Shown: piece by piece, positions 18,515-26,182 of the stretch | Position numbering within the stretch: position 1 is the first letter of the stretch | Layout: each line of letters begins with the position of its first letter | From: Faecousia sp. | GTDB taxonomy: Bacteria > Bacillota > Clostridia > Oscillospirales > Oscillospiraceae | Direction of reading: 5' to 3' | Assembly: GCA_029257715.1 (NCBI GenBank) | Contig: JARIAT010000038.1 | Location: 1-63,707, forward strand | DNA length: 63,707 nucleotides | The notes under the pieces: generated by a model | The model's database searches: none | What the model saw: only the letters and a program-made list of their open reading frames with translations | What the model was told of the DNA's origin: nothing | Made by a program: the position numbers and the translations under genes

Positions 18515-19351
18515 CTAGGATTCGATGATCTGCACCGCAATACAGCCGGGACCGCCCTGGGTAATAAAGGCCGGACTCAGCGGAAGAATCTCATAGCTTG
18601 CGTCCGGAATGGCGGCACGCAGGGTCTGGAGCGCTTTCTCCGCCTGCCCCAGTGCATCAGCGTGGGAAATATAGATGCGCCAGCCGGTGCCGGTGCCGAT
18701 TCCCTTGATTGCCTTTTGTACATGGCGGATGGCATGGGAAAAGCCCCGTCCGATTCCGGCACTGGTAATTCTGGTGCCGTCCTCCGTCTGGGTCATCACA
18801 GGGCACAGTCCTGCAAGCTTTCCCACATGGGATACAAGGCCGGAAAGTCTTCCCCCTCGGCGCAGATAGTCATAGTCCACGGGAAGCAGATAGCTCTTGG
18901 CCGTCTCCATCTTTTTCTCCAGCCGCTCCAAAATCGTCTCGACGGAATGACCTTCCTTTGCCCACTGCACGGCCTTCTCTACCAGATAGCGATGGGGACC
19001 GCAGAGGGTGCGGCTGTTAATCACATGGATTCGCTCCGGATTGCGGCACATGGACGCCGCCGCCACTGCGCCGGTGTAGGTTCCGGAGAGCCCCAGTGCC
19101 ATGGTCACATTCACAATCTCGTCGTCTGGGTATTTTTCATACAGCTCATGAACCCCGCCGACAGCAGGCTGGCTCGTCACCGGAATTTCTCCCTCCCGGA
19201 GCATCCCGACAAACGTCTCCGACGAGATCTCATCTAACTCCAGATAATTCTTACCCGCGACCGTTACGGAAAGCGGTGTCACGTCAAATCCGGCCCTCTG
19301 TGCCTCGGCCGTGGAATAAAGGGTGGAAGTATCTGATACAATTCGAACCAT
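18515..19351 (-). CDS. DegV family fatty-acid-binding protein (first copy)
   Basis: DegV/FakB proteins bind a fatty acid and present it to the kinase FakA. The 278-residue protein begins VRIVSDTSTL, with the family motifs TSQPAVGGVHELYE and ALGLSGTYTGAV, and a C-terminal DegV domain containing YDYLRRGGRLSG. I start at 19351 (MVRIVSD), after AAAGGCGA; upstream in-frame ATGs lack good sites. The stop is TAG, which shows that TAG is a normal stop here. No fakA-like gene lies in the window. Confidence 0.88.
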   Translation of the reverse strand: MVRIVSDTSTLYSTAEAQRAGFDVTPLSVTVAGKNYLELDEISSETFVGMLREGEIPVTSQPAVGGVHELYEKYPDDEIVNVTMALGLSGTYTGAVAAASMCRNPERIHVINSRTLCGPHRYLVEKAVQWAKEGHSVETILERLEKKMETAKSYLLPVDYDYLRRGGRLSGLVSHVGKLAGLCPVMTQTEDGTRITSAGIGRGFSHAIRHVQKAIKGIGTGTGWRIYISHADALGQAEKALQTLRAAIPDASYEILPLSPAFITQGGPGCIAVQIIES

Positions 19352-19412
19352 AAGATCGCCTTTCTTCATCGGAAACCACCTTCTGACGGTAATTTTCCGG
19401 TCATTACGGACT

Positions 19413-19441
19413 ATACTACCCATGATCCCCGATTCTGTCAA
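19413..19441 (-). promoter_or_regulatory. Promoter of the first degV gene
   Basis: TTGACA (19436-19441), 17 bp, TAGTAT (19413-19418) on the minus strand. Confidence 0.8.
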
Positions 19442-19465
19442 TTCGATTCCGGCTGTAATCGAATT
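19440..19465. promoter_or_regulatory. Candidate operator: perfect 9-bp inverted repeat
   Basis: AATTCGATT (19440-19448) and AATCGAATT (19457-19465) form a perfect inverted repeat with 8-bp spacing that abuts the -35 box of the degV promoter. No poly-U follows, so a protein-binding site fits better than a terminator. The rest of 19352-19668 holds the two divergent promoters and nothing else I recognise. Confidence 0.5.
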
Positions 19466-19612
19466 AATTTATGGTAAATTTACAATTTCCTCACTGCTGC
19501 CCAAATAGGAAGACAGGAATCCGATTCATTGTTCCTCTGTTTCCTTTCCATCCTGCCCCTTTCCCATCTTTTTGCCTGATTATATCGAAATTTCTCTTAA
19601 AAAACAAGTTCA

Positions 19613-19641
19613 TTGCATAATGCTGCGGCCCATGGTATCAT
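19613..19641 (+). promoter_or_regulatory. Promoter of rsmH
   Basis: TTGCAT (19613-19618), 17 bp, TATCAT (19636-19641). Confidence 0.6.
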
Positions 19642-19668
19642 AAAAAGAAAACACAGTAAGGAGACATC

Positions 19669-20721
19669 ATGGAGCAGGAAAAGCATCAGCGGAGAATCCG
19701 TTACTCCGGCACCCATCCCAAACGCTATCAGGAAAAATACAAGGAGCATAATCCCGAAAAATATGCCGCCGATGTTGCGCATGTGATTCAGCGGGGCGCT
19801 ACCCCCGCCGGAATGCACATTTCCATCATGGTGGACGAAATTCTGGACTTTTTGCAGATTCAGCCCGGTCAGGTGGGGCTGGATGCCACTTTGGGCTATG
19901 GCGGACACACCCGCCGGATGCTTGAAAAGCTGGAGGGACAGGGCCATATCTACGGTCTGGACGTAGACCCCATTGAATCCGAGAAAACAAAAAAACGTCT
20001 GGCGGATCTGGGCTTCGGGGAGGACATTCTCTCTGTGCGCCTCCAGAACTTTGCCGACATCGATCAGGTGGTGAAGGACACCGGGCGAAAGCTGGACTTT
20101 GTTCTGGCGGATCTGGGCGTCAGCTCCATGCAGATTGACAACCCCGAGCGCGGCTTTACCTACAAGGTGGAAGGCCCCCTTGATCTGCGGATGAATCCCC
20201 AAAAGGGGATTTCCGCCGCCGAACGGCTCAAGGAGCTGAACTATGACGAACTGGTGGGTATGCTGATTGAAAATTCCGACGAGCCATATGCCGAGCAGAT
20301 TGCCGAAGTGGTTATGACCCGCACCGAATCCGGCCATTTCATTGAAACCACCACCCAGATGAAGCAAGCTATCGAGGAGGCCCTTGCCTTCCTGCCGAAG
20401 AAAGAGCAGAAAGAAGCCGTAAAAAAAGCCTGTGCCCGAACCTTTCAGGCCCTGCGCATCGATATCAACAGCGAATTTGAGGTACTTTATGCCTTCCTCG
20501 AAAAGCTCCCCGATGTGCTGGCCCCCGGCGGAAGAGTGGCAATTCTCACCTTCCATTCCGGCGAAGACCGTCTGGTGAAGAAATCCTTCAAGCACTTTGC
20601 ACGGGAAGGGCTTTACTCCGAAATTGCTCAGGATGTCATTCGTCCTTCTGCTGCTGAGTGTGTGCGCAACAGCCGCTCAAAGTGTACCAAAATGCGCTGG
20701 GCCATCCGATCCGAGCTGTAA
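19669..20721 (+). CDS. rsmH: 16S rRNA (cytosine-1402 N4) methyltransferase RsmH
   Basis: RsmH methylates N4 of C1402 in the 30S P site with S-adenosylmethionine. The class-I methyltransferase motif LDATLGYGGHTRRML, the acidic strand GLDVDPIE, and the family blocks LADLGVSSMQIDNPERGF and LTFHSGEDR are intact. The 350-residue protein has about 45 extra N-terminal basic residues before the usual start region. It is usually first in the dcw division cluster next to ftsL; here it stands alone between its own promoter and terminator. Confidence 0.95.
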   Translation: MEQEKHQRRIRYSGTHPKRYQEKYKEHNPEKYAADVAHVIQRGATPAGMHISIMVDEILDFLQIQPGQVGLDATLGYGGHTRRMLEKLEGQGHIYGLDVDPIESEKTKKRLADLGFGEDILSVRLQNFADIDQVVKDTGRKLDFVLADLGVSSMQIDNPERGFTYKVEGPLDLRMNPQKGISAAERLKELNYDELVGMLIENSDEPYAEQIAEVVMTRTESGHFIETTTQMKQAIEEALAFLPKKEQKEAVKKACARTFQALRIDINSEFEVLYAFLEKLPDVLAPGGRVAILTFHSGEDRLVKKSFKHFAREGLYSEIAQDVIRPSAAECVRNSRSKCTKMRWAIRSEL

Positions 20722-20728
20722 TTCCATC

Positions 20729-20760
20729 AAAAAGGAGCGTATCGATGATACGCTCCTTTT
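20729..20760. terminator. Bidirectional terminator
   Basis: AAAAAGGAGCGTATC / GATACGCTCCTTTT stem between rsmH and the converging membrane-protein gene. Confidence 0.9.
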
Positions 20761-20770
20761 GTGTTTTCCC

Positions 20771-21217
20771 TTATTCGTATTTTTTGAGCAGGTATCGATA
20801 GATCATACCGCCTGCCACGTACTGTAAAATCAAATATCCAGAAAGACATCCGACAACGATCGTACCATGCTCGATGATTTCCAGACTGTCCAGCACCGCA
20901 ACCACAAAGCAGAAAATCAAAGCCACCATCATTCCAAGAAGATACGCATACCGTCCGGACTTGTCCCGAAGCTTTTCCTTCAGCTCGTCATGCAGTTCGA
21001 TTTGCTCCTGCTTTAATTTTTCCTGATACTCTTTTTTTCGCTGAGGGGATGACCAGTAAAAATACTTGTAGAGGATCATGCCGCCCGAACCAATCCCCGC
21101 TCCACCAAGACCGCAGAGGATGCCGTCCAGTTTCGTATCTAAGAGGATTACCGTCATCAGACAGACCATTCCGAACAACACATATGCAATTCCCACAAAT
21201 AAATTACTCTTTTTCAT
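20771..21217 (-). CDS. Small membrane protein paired with an XRE regulator
   Basis: A 148-residue protein with two N-terminal hydrophobic segments (about 5-55), a charged coiled-coil-like middle (QRKKEYQEKLKQEQIELHDE) and two C-terminal hydrophobic segments. I do not recognise a precise family; it resembles the DUF2178-like membrane proteins often encoded after small XRE regulators. Start is ATG 21217 after AGGGGC. It overlaps the regulator gene by 14 bp, so the two are co-translated. Confidence 0.75.
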   Translation of the reverse strand: MKKSNLFVGIAYVLFGMVCLMTVILLDTKLDGILCGLGGAGIGSGGMILYKYFYWSSPQRKKEYQEKLKQEQIELHDELKEKLRDKSGRYAYLLGMMVALIFCFVVAVLDSLEIIEHGTIVVGCLSGYLILQYVAGGMIYRYLLKKYE

Positions 21218-21419
21218 GTTTTTGGCCCCTTTCATGGATAAAAACTTCCTCAATCCGTTTCCCGAAAAAATCCGCAATAATAAATGCCAGCTCTAATGAC
21301 GGGTTATACTTTCCTGTTTCAATGGAACTGACGGTCTGTCTCGACACCTGAATTGCTCTGGCAAATTCTTCTTGGTTCATGGATAGGCTCTTTCGCAGCT
21401 GTTCGACTCTGTTTTCCAT
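21204..21419 (-). CDS. Small XRE-family DNA-binding regulator
   Basis: The 71-residue protein is almost wholly one helix-turn-helix domain: SMNQEEFARAIQVSRQTVSSIETGKYNPS is the recognition unit, followed by the dimer-like IEEVFIHE tail. Such single-domain regulators commonly repress their own operon with a downstream membrane protein. Two matching palindromes lie over its promoter (see operators at 21437 and 21483). Confidence 0.9.
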   Translation of the reverse strand: MENRVEQLRKSLSMNQEEFARAIQVSRQTVSSIETGKYNPSLELAFIIADFFGKRIEEVFIHERGQKHEKE

Positions 21420-21436
21420 ACGGCTTCTCCTCTCAT

Positions 21437-21452
21437 GTAAAGCTTCCTTTAC
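21437..21452. promoter_or_regulatory. Operator palindrome 1 of the XRE operon
   Basis: GTAAAGCTTCCTTTAC has perfect 6-bp arms around four central bases and covers the expected transcription start. It shares the pattern GT(A/C)AAG-4-CTT(T/G)AC with palindrome 2. Confidence 0.7.
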
Positions 21453-21458
21453 GTGAAA

Positions 21459-21487
21459 ATCTTATCATATCGATTTCTGTTTGTCAA
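21459..21487 (-). promoter_or_regulatory. Promoter of the XRE/membrane-protein operon
   Basis: TTGACA (21482-21487), 17 bp, TAAGAT (21459-21464) on the minus strand. The -35 box lies inside palindrome 2. Confidence 0.8.
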
Positions 21488-21498
21488 GCTTCCTTGAC
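21483..21498. promoter_or_regulatory. Operator palindrome 2 of the XRE operon
   Basis: GTCAAGCTTCCTTGAC, again with perfect 6-bp arms, overlaps the -35 box and lies exactly 46 bp from palindrome 1. Confidence 0.7.
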
Positions 21499-21521
21499 AT
21501 TTTAAGTTTCCGTATAAAAAA

Positions 21522-21543
21522 GCAGCCGCAAAACTGCGGCTGC
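21522..21543 (-). terminator. Terminator after glgB
   Basis: GCAGCCGCA / TGCGGCTGC stem with TTTTTTATAC on the minus strand. Confidence 0.88.
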
Positions 21544-21589
21544 CTGAGTCGTGTTCAATTCATCCAAAATAAGGGGCACCGTACAAAGG

Positions 21590-23632
21590 CTATGAGGATT
21601 TCCCTTCCTTGAGCGTATCATAATCTTGAGACGCATTTTCTTCGGGCTGACGAATCTCTCCCTCCGCCAGCACAACGGCGGTTCGGGCAGGCAGATACAG
21701 CTCCACATAGGCACCGCCCCGGCCGTCCTCCTTTGCGGGATAACTGCCGTGGGCAATCTGATCCCATCCGCCGTATTTCCCGTCGTCGGTAGAAAGTGCC
21801 ACCGTGTAATCCGCCAGATGCGGCACTCGTACCCCCACATTCTCATAGGAATGACTGGGATCAAAGTTGAAGGCAAACAGCAGTCCACTGCGATAAAACA
21901 CAAGGAGTTTGTCCCGCTGAAGCATCAGATCCGCCATCCACTGCCGGAACAGATCATGCTGCTTGGTCAGCTCCACCGCATCCCGATCAAATTCGCCCAG
22001 CCACTGGTATTTGAGATATCCATTATCCATCAGGCTCCACTGGCGGCGGCAGTAATGGAAGCTCCATCCGTTGCCTTCCCTGGGAAAATCAATCCACTCG
22101 GGGTGGCCGAACTCGTTGCCCATGAAGTTGAGATAGGCTTCGCCTCCTCCGCCCAGCGTCATCAGACGAATCATTTTGTGCAGGGCAATGGCCCGGTCGA
22201 TCACCGGATTGTGGCAGGCCTTGTCCATATCCGTATACATGGCCGCATCCGCCAGTCGGAAAATCATGGTCTTATCGCCCACCAATGCCTGATCGTGGCT
22301 TTCCACATAGGCGACGGTCTTCTCTCCGGGTCTGCGCAGGCACATATCACCCCACATGGCGCCGATGTCCCAGTCCTCGTCGGATGTTTCCTTGACCGTA
22401 CGAATCCACATATCGGGCAGACCCATCCCAAGCCGGTAATCAAACCCCATGCCGCCGTCGGCAATGGGCAGACCCATTCCGGGCATACCGGACATATCCT
22501 CGGCAATGGTAAGCGCACGGGGATTCACCTGCCGGATCAGTTCATTGGCAAGCTGAAGATAAGTAATGGCCTCCGTATTGGTATTGAGGGAAAAATAACG
22601 GTCATTGGTATTAAAATCCGTCCCCAGTCCGTGGTCATGGTAGAGCATCGAGGTGACCCCATCGAAACGGAATCCGTCAAAATGGTACTCCTCCATCCAG
22701 AATTTAAGATTGGACAGCAGGAAATGGATCACCTCATCCTTGCCGTAGTTGAAGCATTTGGTATCCCATGCGGGATGATTGCCCTTGTCACCGGCATGGA
22801 AAAACTGCCACTCCGTTCCGTCAAACAGGTTGATTCCCTCGGCGGTATTTTTGACGGCGTGGGAGTGAACCACATCCAGAAGCACCCGAATTCCCATCCG
22901 GTGGGCCGTATTTACGAGATATTTGAGATCATCCGGTGTTCCAAACCAGCTCGATGCCGCAAAGAAATTGGATACCTGATAGCCAAACGATCCATAATAG
23001 GGATGCTCCATGATCGCCATAAGCTGAATGGTATTATACCCGGCCTTTTGGATTCTCGGCAGGGTCATATCGGCAAACTCCCGATACGTGCCGATTTTCC
23101 CCTCCTCCTGCGCCATGCCCACATGGGCTTCGTAGATATAGAGGGAATCCTCTGCCCGAAATTCCTCATCCGTCCATGGATACTGTTTCCGATCATCCAC
23201 CACTTCGGCGTTGAATGTAACGGTCTTCGGATCCTGAACCACCCTTGTGGCATAGAGCGGAATATGGGTCGTCCGCTCGCCGTTGGCATCCACCACCGTC
23301 TTGATCCGGCAGCCCTCCCACAGGGCATCGTCTCCCTCCAGAAAAAGCTCCCAGCTGCCGCCCTCCAGCTGCGTCATGGGATGCCCCGTCAGATCCCAAT
23401 GGTTAAAATCTCCGGTGAGATAGAGCTGATCCGCATTGGGTGCCCACTCTCGGTAGATCCAGCCCCCTGCCGTGTGGTGAATCCCATAGTAATGATGGCC
23501 GTTGGCAAAGTCGTTCAGGCTGCCCCCATCGGGCAGCAGCCGTTTCTTGGTATCCCGATAGAGCTTCATCCGCAGCTCAATATCCCCGGCATATGGTCTG
23601 AGCTGAGGGTTATATTCCATAATACGGTACAT
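21590..23632 (-). CDS. glgB: 1,4-alpha-glucan branching enzyme, eukaryotic-type (GH13_8-like)
   Basis: The enzyme introduces alpha-1,6 branches into glycogen. The 680-residue protein has an N-terminal CBM48-like domain (GGWIYREWAPNADQLYLTGDFNHWD) and a GH13 barrel with the nucleophile region GFRFDGVTSM, the acid AEDMSGMPG and the ESHDQALVGDKT block. These blocks, and MGNEFGHPEWIDFPREGNG, match animal/plant GBE1-type enzymes more closely than E. coli GlgB. I start at 23632 (MYRIMEYN) behind AAGGAG. It has its own promoter and is ~35 kb from glgCDA. Confidence 0.93.
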   Translation of the reverse strand: MYRIMEYNPQLRPYAGDIELRMKLYRDTKKRLLPDGGSLNDFANGHHYYGIHHTAGGWIYREWAPNADQLYLTGDFNHWDLTGHPMTQLEGGSWELFLEGDDALWEGCRIKTVVDANGERTTHIPLYATRVVQDPKTVTFNAEVVDDRKQYPWTDEEFRAEDSLYIYEAHVGMAQEEGKIGTYREFADMTLPRIQKAGYNTIQLMAIMEHPYYGSFGYQVSNFFAASSWFGTPDDLKYLVNTAHRMGIRVLLDVVHSHAVKNTAEGINLFDGTEWQFFHAGDKGNHPAWDTKCFNYGKDEVIHFLLSNLKFWMEEYHFDGFRFDGVTSMLYHDHGLGTDFNTNDRYFSLNTNTEAITYLQLANELIRQVNPRALTIAEDMSGMPGMGLPIADGGMGFDYRLGMGLPDMWIRTVKETSDEDWDIGAMWGDMCLRRPGEKTVAYVESHDQALVGDKTMIFRLADAAMYTDMDKACHNPVIDRAIALHKMIRLMTLGGGGEAYLNFMGNEFGHPEWIDFPREGNGWSFHYCRRQWSLMDNGYLKYQWLGEFDRDAVELTKQHDLFRQWMADLMLQRDKLLVFYRSGLLFAFNFDPSHSYENVGVRVPHLADYTVALSTDDGKYGGWDQIAHGSYPAKEDGRGGAYVELYLPARTAVVLAEGEIRQPEENASQDYDTLKEGKSS

Positions 23633-23709
23633 AAGCTTCTCCTTTTCAAGGTTATGAATCAAAACCGGACTACACCCGATTTCATTGGGTAGATGTTCAT
23701 GATATGTCT

Positions 23710-23738
23710 ATTTTAGATAGGAAACGCCCCTATGTCAA
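23710..23738 (-). promoter_or_regulatory. Promoter of glgB
   Basis: TTGACA (23733-23738), 17 bp, TAAAAT (23710-23715) on the minus strand. Confidence 0.8.
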
Positions 23739-23762
23739 TTGAATTCTGTCAAATCCACAGAC

Positions 23763-23791
23763 TGGACAAGGCCATGCGGCACTGTTACAAT
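23763..23791 (+). promoter_or_regulatory. Promoter of the NuoE-like gene
   Basis: TGGACA (23763-23768), 17 bp, TACAAT (23786-23791). Confidence 0.65.
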
Positions 23792-23817
23792 AGAAAAAAA
23801 CGCAAGGAGGACACCCT

Positions 23818-24276
23818 ATGTCCTGGAATTTTGAAGAAGCCCTGAGTTATTACCGCACACAGGGCGCCCCGACAGACCAAACCGCACTGAAAAATCTGCT
23901 CTCCGAAATCCAGCAGGAGCACGCTGGTACCATCCCCGGATGGCTGCTGCCTCGGATTGCCGACGCCTATGGCGTGAAAGAGACTTTTCTTACCGCAATC
24001 GTCCGCCGCTCCCCCAGCCTGCGCCTTGACACGGGCACCCACTGCCTCGAAATCTGCGGCGGAAGCTCCTGCCCAAAGCGGGGGCATCTTCTGGAATTTG
24101 TGGAAAAGACCTACGGAAAAAATCCCGCCGGCTTTACCCTCAAATGCACCCCCTGTATGCACATGTGCGGCCAAGGCCCCAATATCCGATGGGACGGCAA
24201 GATCCACTGCGGCGCTGATGAGCAGCTGATCCGTGATCTTGTAGACGGAATCTCCAAGGACGATTCCGGCAAATAA
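23818..24276 (+). CDS. Thioredoxin-like 2Fe-2S protein (NuoE-like), stand-alone
   Basis: A 152-residue protein of the NADH dehydrogenase 24-kDa (NuoE/HydA-associated) family. An N-terminal helical part (to ~70) precedes a thioredoxin-like 2Fe-2S domain with cysteines in THCLEICGGSSCPKRG (about 78-93) and LKCTPCMHMCGQGPN (about 118-132). In NuoE four such cysteines bind the cluster; here there are six in these two blocks. No nuoF or hydrogenase subunit is adjacent, so the redox partner is unknown. Confidence 0.82.
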   Translation: MSWNFEEALSYYRTQGAPTDQTALKNLLSEIQQEHAGTIPGWLLPRIADAYGVKETFLTAIVRRSPSLRLDTGTHCLEICGGSSCPKRGHLLEFVEKTYGKNPAGFTLKCTPCMHMCGQGPNIRWDGKIHCGADEQLIRDLVDGISKDDSGK

Positions 24277-24324
24277 CCCGTATCATGGAGCGGATGCTTC
24301 ACTGCCCTGCATCACACAAAGCGT

Positions 24325-24353
24325 AAACAGCCGCCCATTGGGGCGGCTGTTTT
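24325..24353 (+). terminator. Terminator after the NuoE-like gene
   Basis: AAACAGCCGCCC / GGGCGGCTGTTT stem followed by T residues. Confidence 0.88.
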
Positions 24354-24373
24354 GGATTGTTTCCGAAAAAGGG

Positions 24374-24402
24374 TTGACTTTTCAAAATGAGTGTTTTATT
24401 AT
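24374..24402 (+). promoter_or_regulatory. Promoter of a candidate small RNA
   Basis: TTGACT (24374-24379), 17 bp, TATTAT (24397-24402). No coding frame with a ribosome site follows. Confidence 0.8.
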
Positions 24403-24408
24403 CGATAA

Positions 24409-24566
24409 ATAGAAACCGAATTTAAGGCCCTGACGGCTGCCTTAAATACGGATTCCTCCGCCCCCTTCTTGCCGCCGCCCTGAGCAGATGCCTATGAACG
24501 TCTGCTATTCCCTGACAGAGCCTTGGGGCATTGGAAACGGCCAGCCGAATCCGGCTGGCCGTTTTT
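24409..24566 (+). ncRNA. Candidate trans-acting small RNA with anti-Shine-Dalgarno-like linker
   Basis: An independent unit of about 158 nt starts after the promoter at 24374-24402 and ends in a strong terminator (AACGGCCAGCC 24536-24546 with GGCTGGCCGTT 24553-24563, then TTTTT). Inside are a 9-bp hairpin (ATTTAAGGC 24420-24428 / GCCTTAAAT 24439-24447), a C/U-rich linker at 24451-24480 that contains TCCTCC and CCCCCTTCTT, and a 6-bp hairpin (AGCAGA 24483-24488 / TCTGCT 24501-24506). This layout resembles streptococcal csRNAs, whose C/U-rich loops pair with ribosome-binding sites. It does not match 6S RNA, SRP RNA or tmRNA signatures. Function is inference. Confidence 0.6.
24536..24566 (+). 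terminator. Terminator of the candidate small RNA
   Basis: An 11-bp perfect stem followed by TTTTT on the plus strand. It may also stop the MATE transcript that arrives from the right, though its U tail is poorer in that direction. Confidence 0.85.
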
Positions 24567-24621
24567 CACGGGGTTTGTTCTGCAAAAACCTCTCACAATT
24601 TCAGATTCAAACGCTTGTTTC

Positions 24622-26013
24622 TCAGCTCTCGGGATATCCGTACCGGGCATGGGCCTGCGCAATCCGCTCTTTTTTCCGCAGAACCTTTGCAAACAGGAAG
24701 AACTCCACGAGGAAGGTCAGCGACCAGGAAATCAGGTAGGAGACATACAGGCACTGGGGCGTATGCCATGCAGGAACCTGGAAAATGGTATAAACCCACA
24801 CAATCCGCATTACGCAGACACCCAACACCGTCACCACCATAGGGACAAAGGAAGATCCGAGTCCCCGCAGTGCGCCGGTGGTCACATCCATCAATCCGCA
24901 GATAAAATAGGGCAGACAGATGTAGGTCATACGGATGATGGCAAAATCAATGGCCTCCTGAGAATCCGGAATATAGAACTTCAGCAGCTGCGGTGCCAAA
25001 ATATAGAGGGTCGGGCCCATGATAAGTCCCACCACGCTGACACACAGCAGGCAGCTGCGGAAAATTTTCTTGATCCGGTCAAACTTCTGGGCGCCCATAT
25101 TCTGACCGATATAGTTCACCGCCGTCTGATTGAGGGCGTTCATAGAGGTATAAACAAACCCCTCAATGTTCGAGGCGGCGCCGTTGCCTGCCACAATAAA
25201 GGCACTGCCGAAGGAATTGATGGCCGACTGAATAATGACATTGGAAATGGAGAACAGAGAGCCCTGCACACCGGCCGGAAGACCGATGCGGATCATCTTT
25301 GCCAGCTGTGGTCCATAGATCTTCATTTCCTTCAGACGCAGCCGGCAGGCATCGCTGCGTCTGAGCAGCGCCCGCAGAACCAATCCCGCAGAAACCGCCT
25401 GAGAAATGGTGGTTGCCAGCGCAACGCCCGCCACATTCATCTTAAACGCAATGACAAATACCAGATTGAGGATCACATTGATCACACCTGCCACCATCAG
25501 ATACAGCAGGGGACCTTTGGTATCTCCGGCTGCCCGGAGAATTGCCGAGCAGAAGTTATAGACAATGGTAAAGGTAATACCGAGGAAATAAATCTTCATA
25601 TAGAGGGCCGACAGCGGCAGCACTTCCTCGGGTGTATGCATCATCTCCAGCATGGGTCTGGAAAGTGTCACACCCAGCACCGTCAGAATCGCACCGCTGA
25701 TCAACGCCGCCGGAATCGCCGTGTGAACGGTCCTGAAAACCTCTTCATCCCGCTGACCGCCGAGGCCGTGGGCAACGCAGACACCGGCACCAATGGAAAT
25801 TCCCATAAAAACATTGACGATCAGATTGGTCAGAGCGCCTGTGGAGCTGACCGCGCCGACGCTGACGCTTCCGCAGAACTGGCCCACCACCATCAGGTCT
25901 GCCGCATTGAACAGCAGCTGCAAAATACCCGACAAAATAATGGGAATCGTATATCGGATAATGCCAGGCAGCAGCGGCCCATCCAGCATATCTATATTTC
26001 TTGTTTTTTTCAT
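24622..26013 (-). CDS. MATE-family efflux transporter (first copy)
   Basis: A 463-residue membrane protein with twelve predicted hydrophobic segments in two homologous halves, typical for MATE Na+/H+-driven drug exporters. Family features include the N-terminal GIIRYTIPIILSGILQLLFNAAD, the first-half VGQFCGSVSVGAVSSTGALTN region (quoted in part) and QNMGAQKFDRIKKIF in the second half. Start ATG 26013 follows GGGAGA; the longer frame to 26199 has no ribosome site. Substrate unknown; no linked regulator on the same strand. Confidence 0.9.
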   Translation of the reverse strand: MKKTRNIDMLDGPLLPGIIRYTIPIILSGILQLLFNAADLMVVGQFCGSVSVGAVSSTGALTNLIVNVFMGISIGAGVCVAHGLGGQRDEEVFRTVHTAIPAALISGAILTVLGVTLSRPMLEMMHTPEEVLPLSALYMKIYFLGITFTIVYNFCSAILRAAGDTKGPLLYLMVAGVINVILNLVFVIAFKMNVAGVALATTISQAVSAGLVLRALLRRSDACRLRLKEMKIYGPQLAKMIRIGLPAGVQGSLFSISNVIIQSAINSFGSAFIVAGNGAASNIEGFVYTSMNALNQTAVNYIGQNMGAQKFDRIKKIFRSCLLCVSVVGLIMGPTLYILAPQLLKFYIPDSQEAIDFAIIRMTYICLPYFICGLMDVTTGALRGLGSSFVPMVVTVLGVCVMRIVWVYTIFQVPAWHTPQCLYVSYLISWSLTFLVEFFLFAKVLRKKERIAQAHARYGYPES

Positions 26014-26138
26014 ATCGTTCTCCCTTAACCGTACATACGGTATCCAAATCCATATTGATTGCTTCACGTACGGGCTTATTATAAACGCTTTTGCGCAAAG
26101 TGCAAGAGGGGAACCGGGATTTTTTATCCCGTTGCGTT

Positions 26139-26168
26139 CCAAAAGCCGGCCTTTCAGCCGGCTTTTGG
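26139..26168 (-). terminator. Terminator after the SNF transporter gene
   Basis: CCAAAAGCCGGC / GCCGGCTTTTGG stem with a U-containing tail. Confidence 0.85.
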
Positions 26169-26182
26169 AAGAAAGAGGAATC

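Noticed and set aside
21626-23692. A 688-codon open frame opposite glgB
   Set aside because: Shadow frame; the minus-strand protein has all GH13 motifs.
24409-24566. 6S RNA, SRP RNA or tmRNA
   Set aside because: No long end-to-end helix with a central bubble, no GGAAG SRP loop, no tRNA-like ends.
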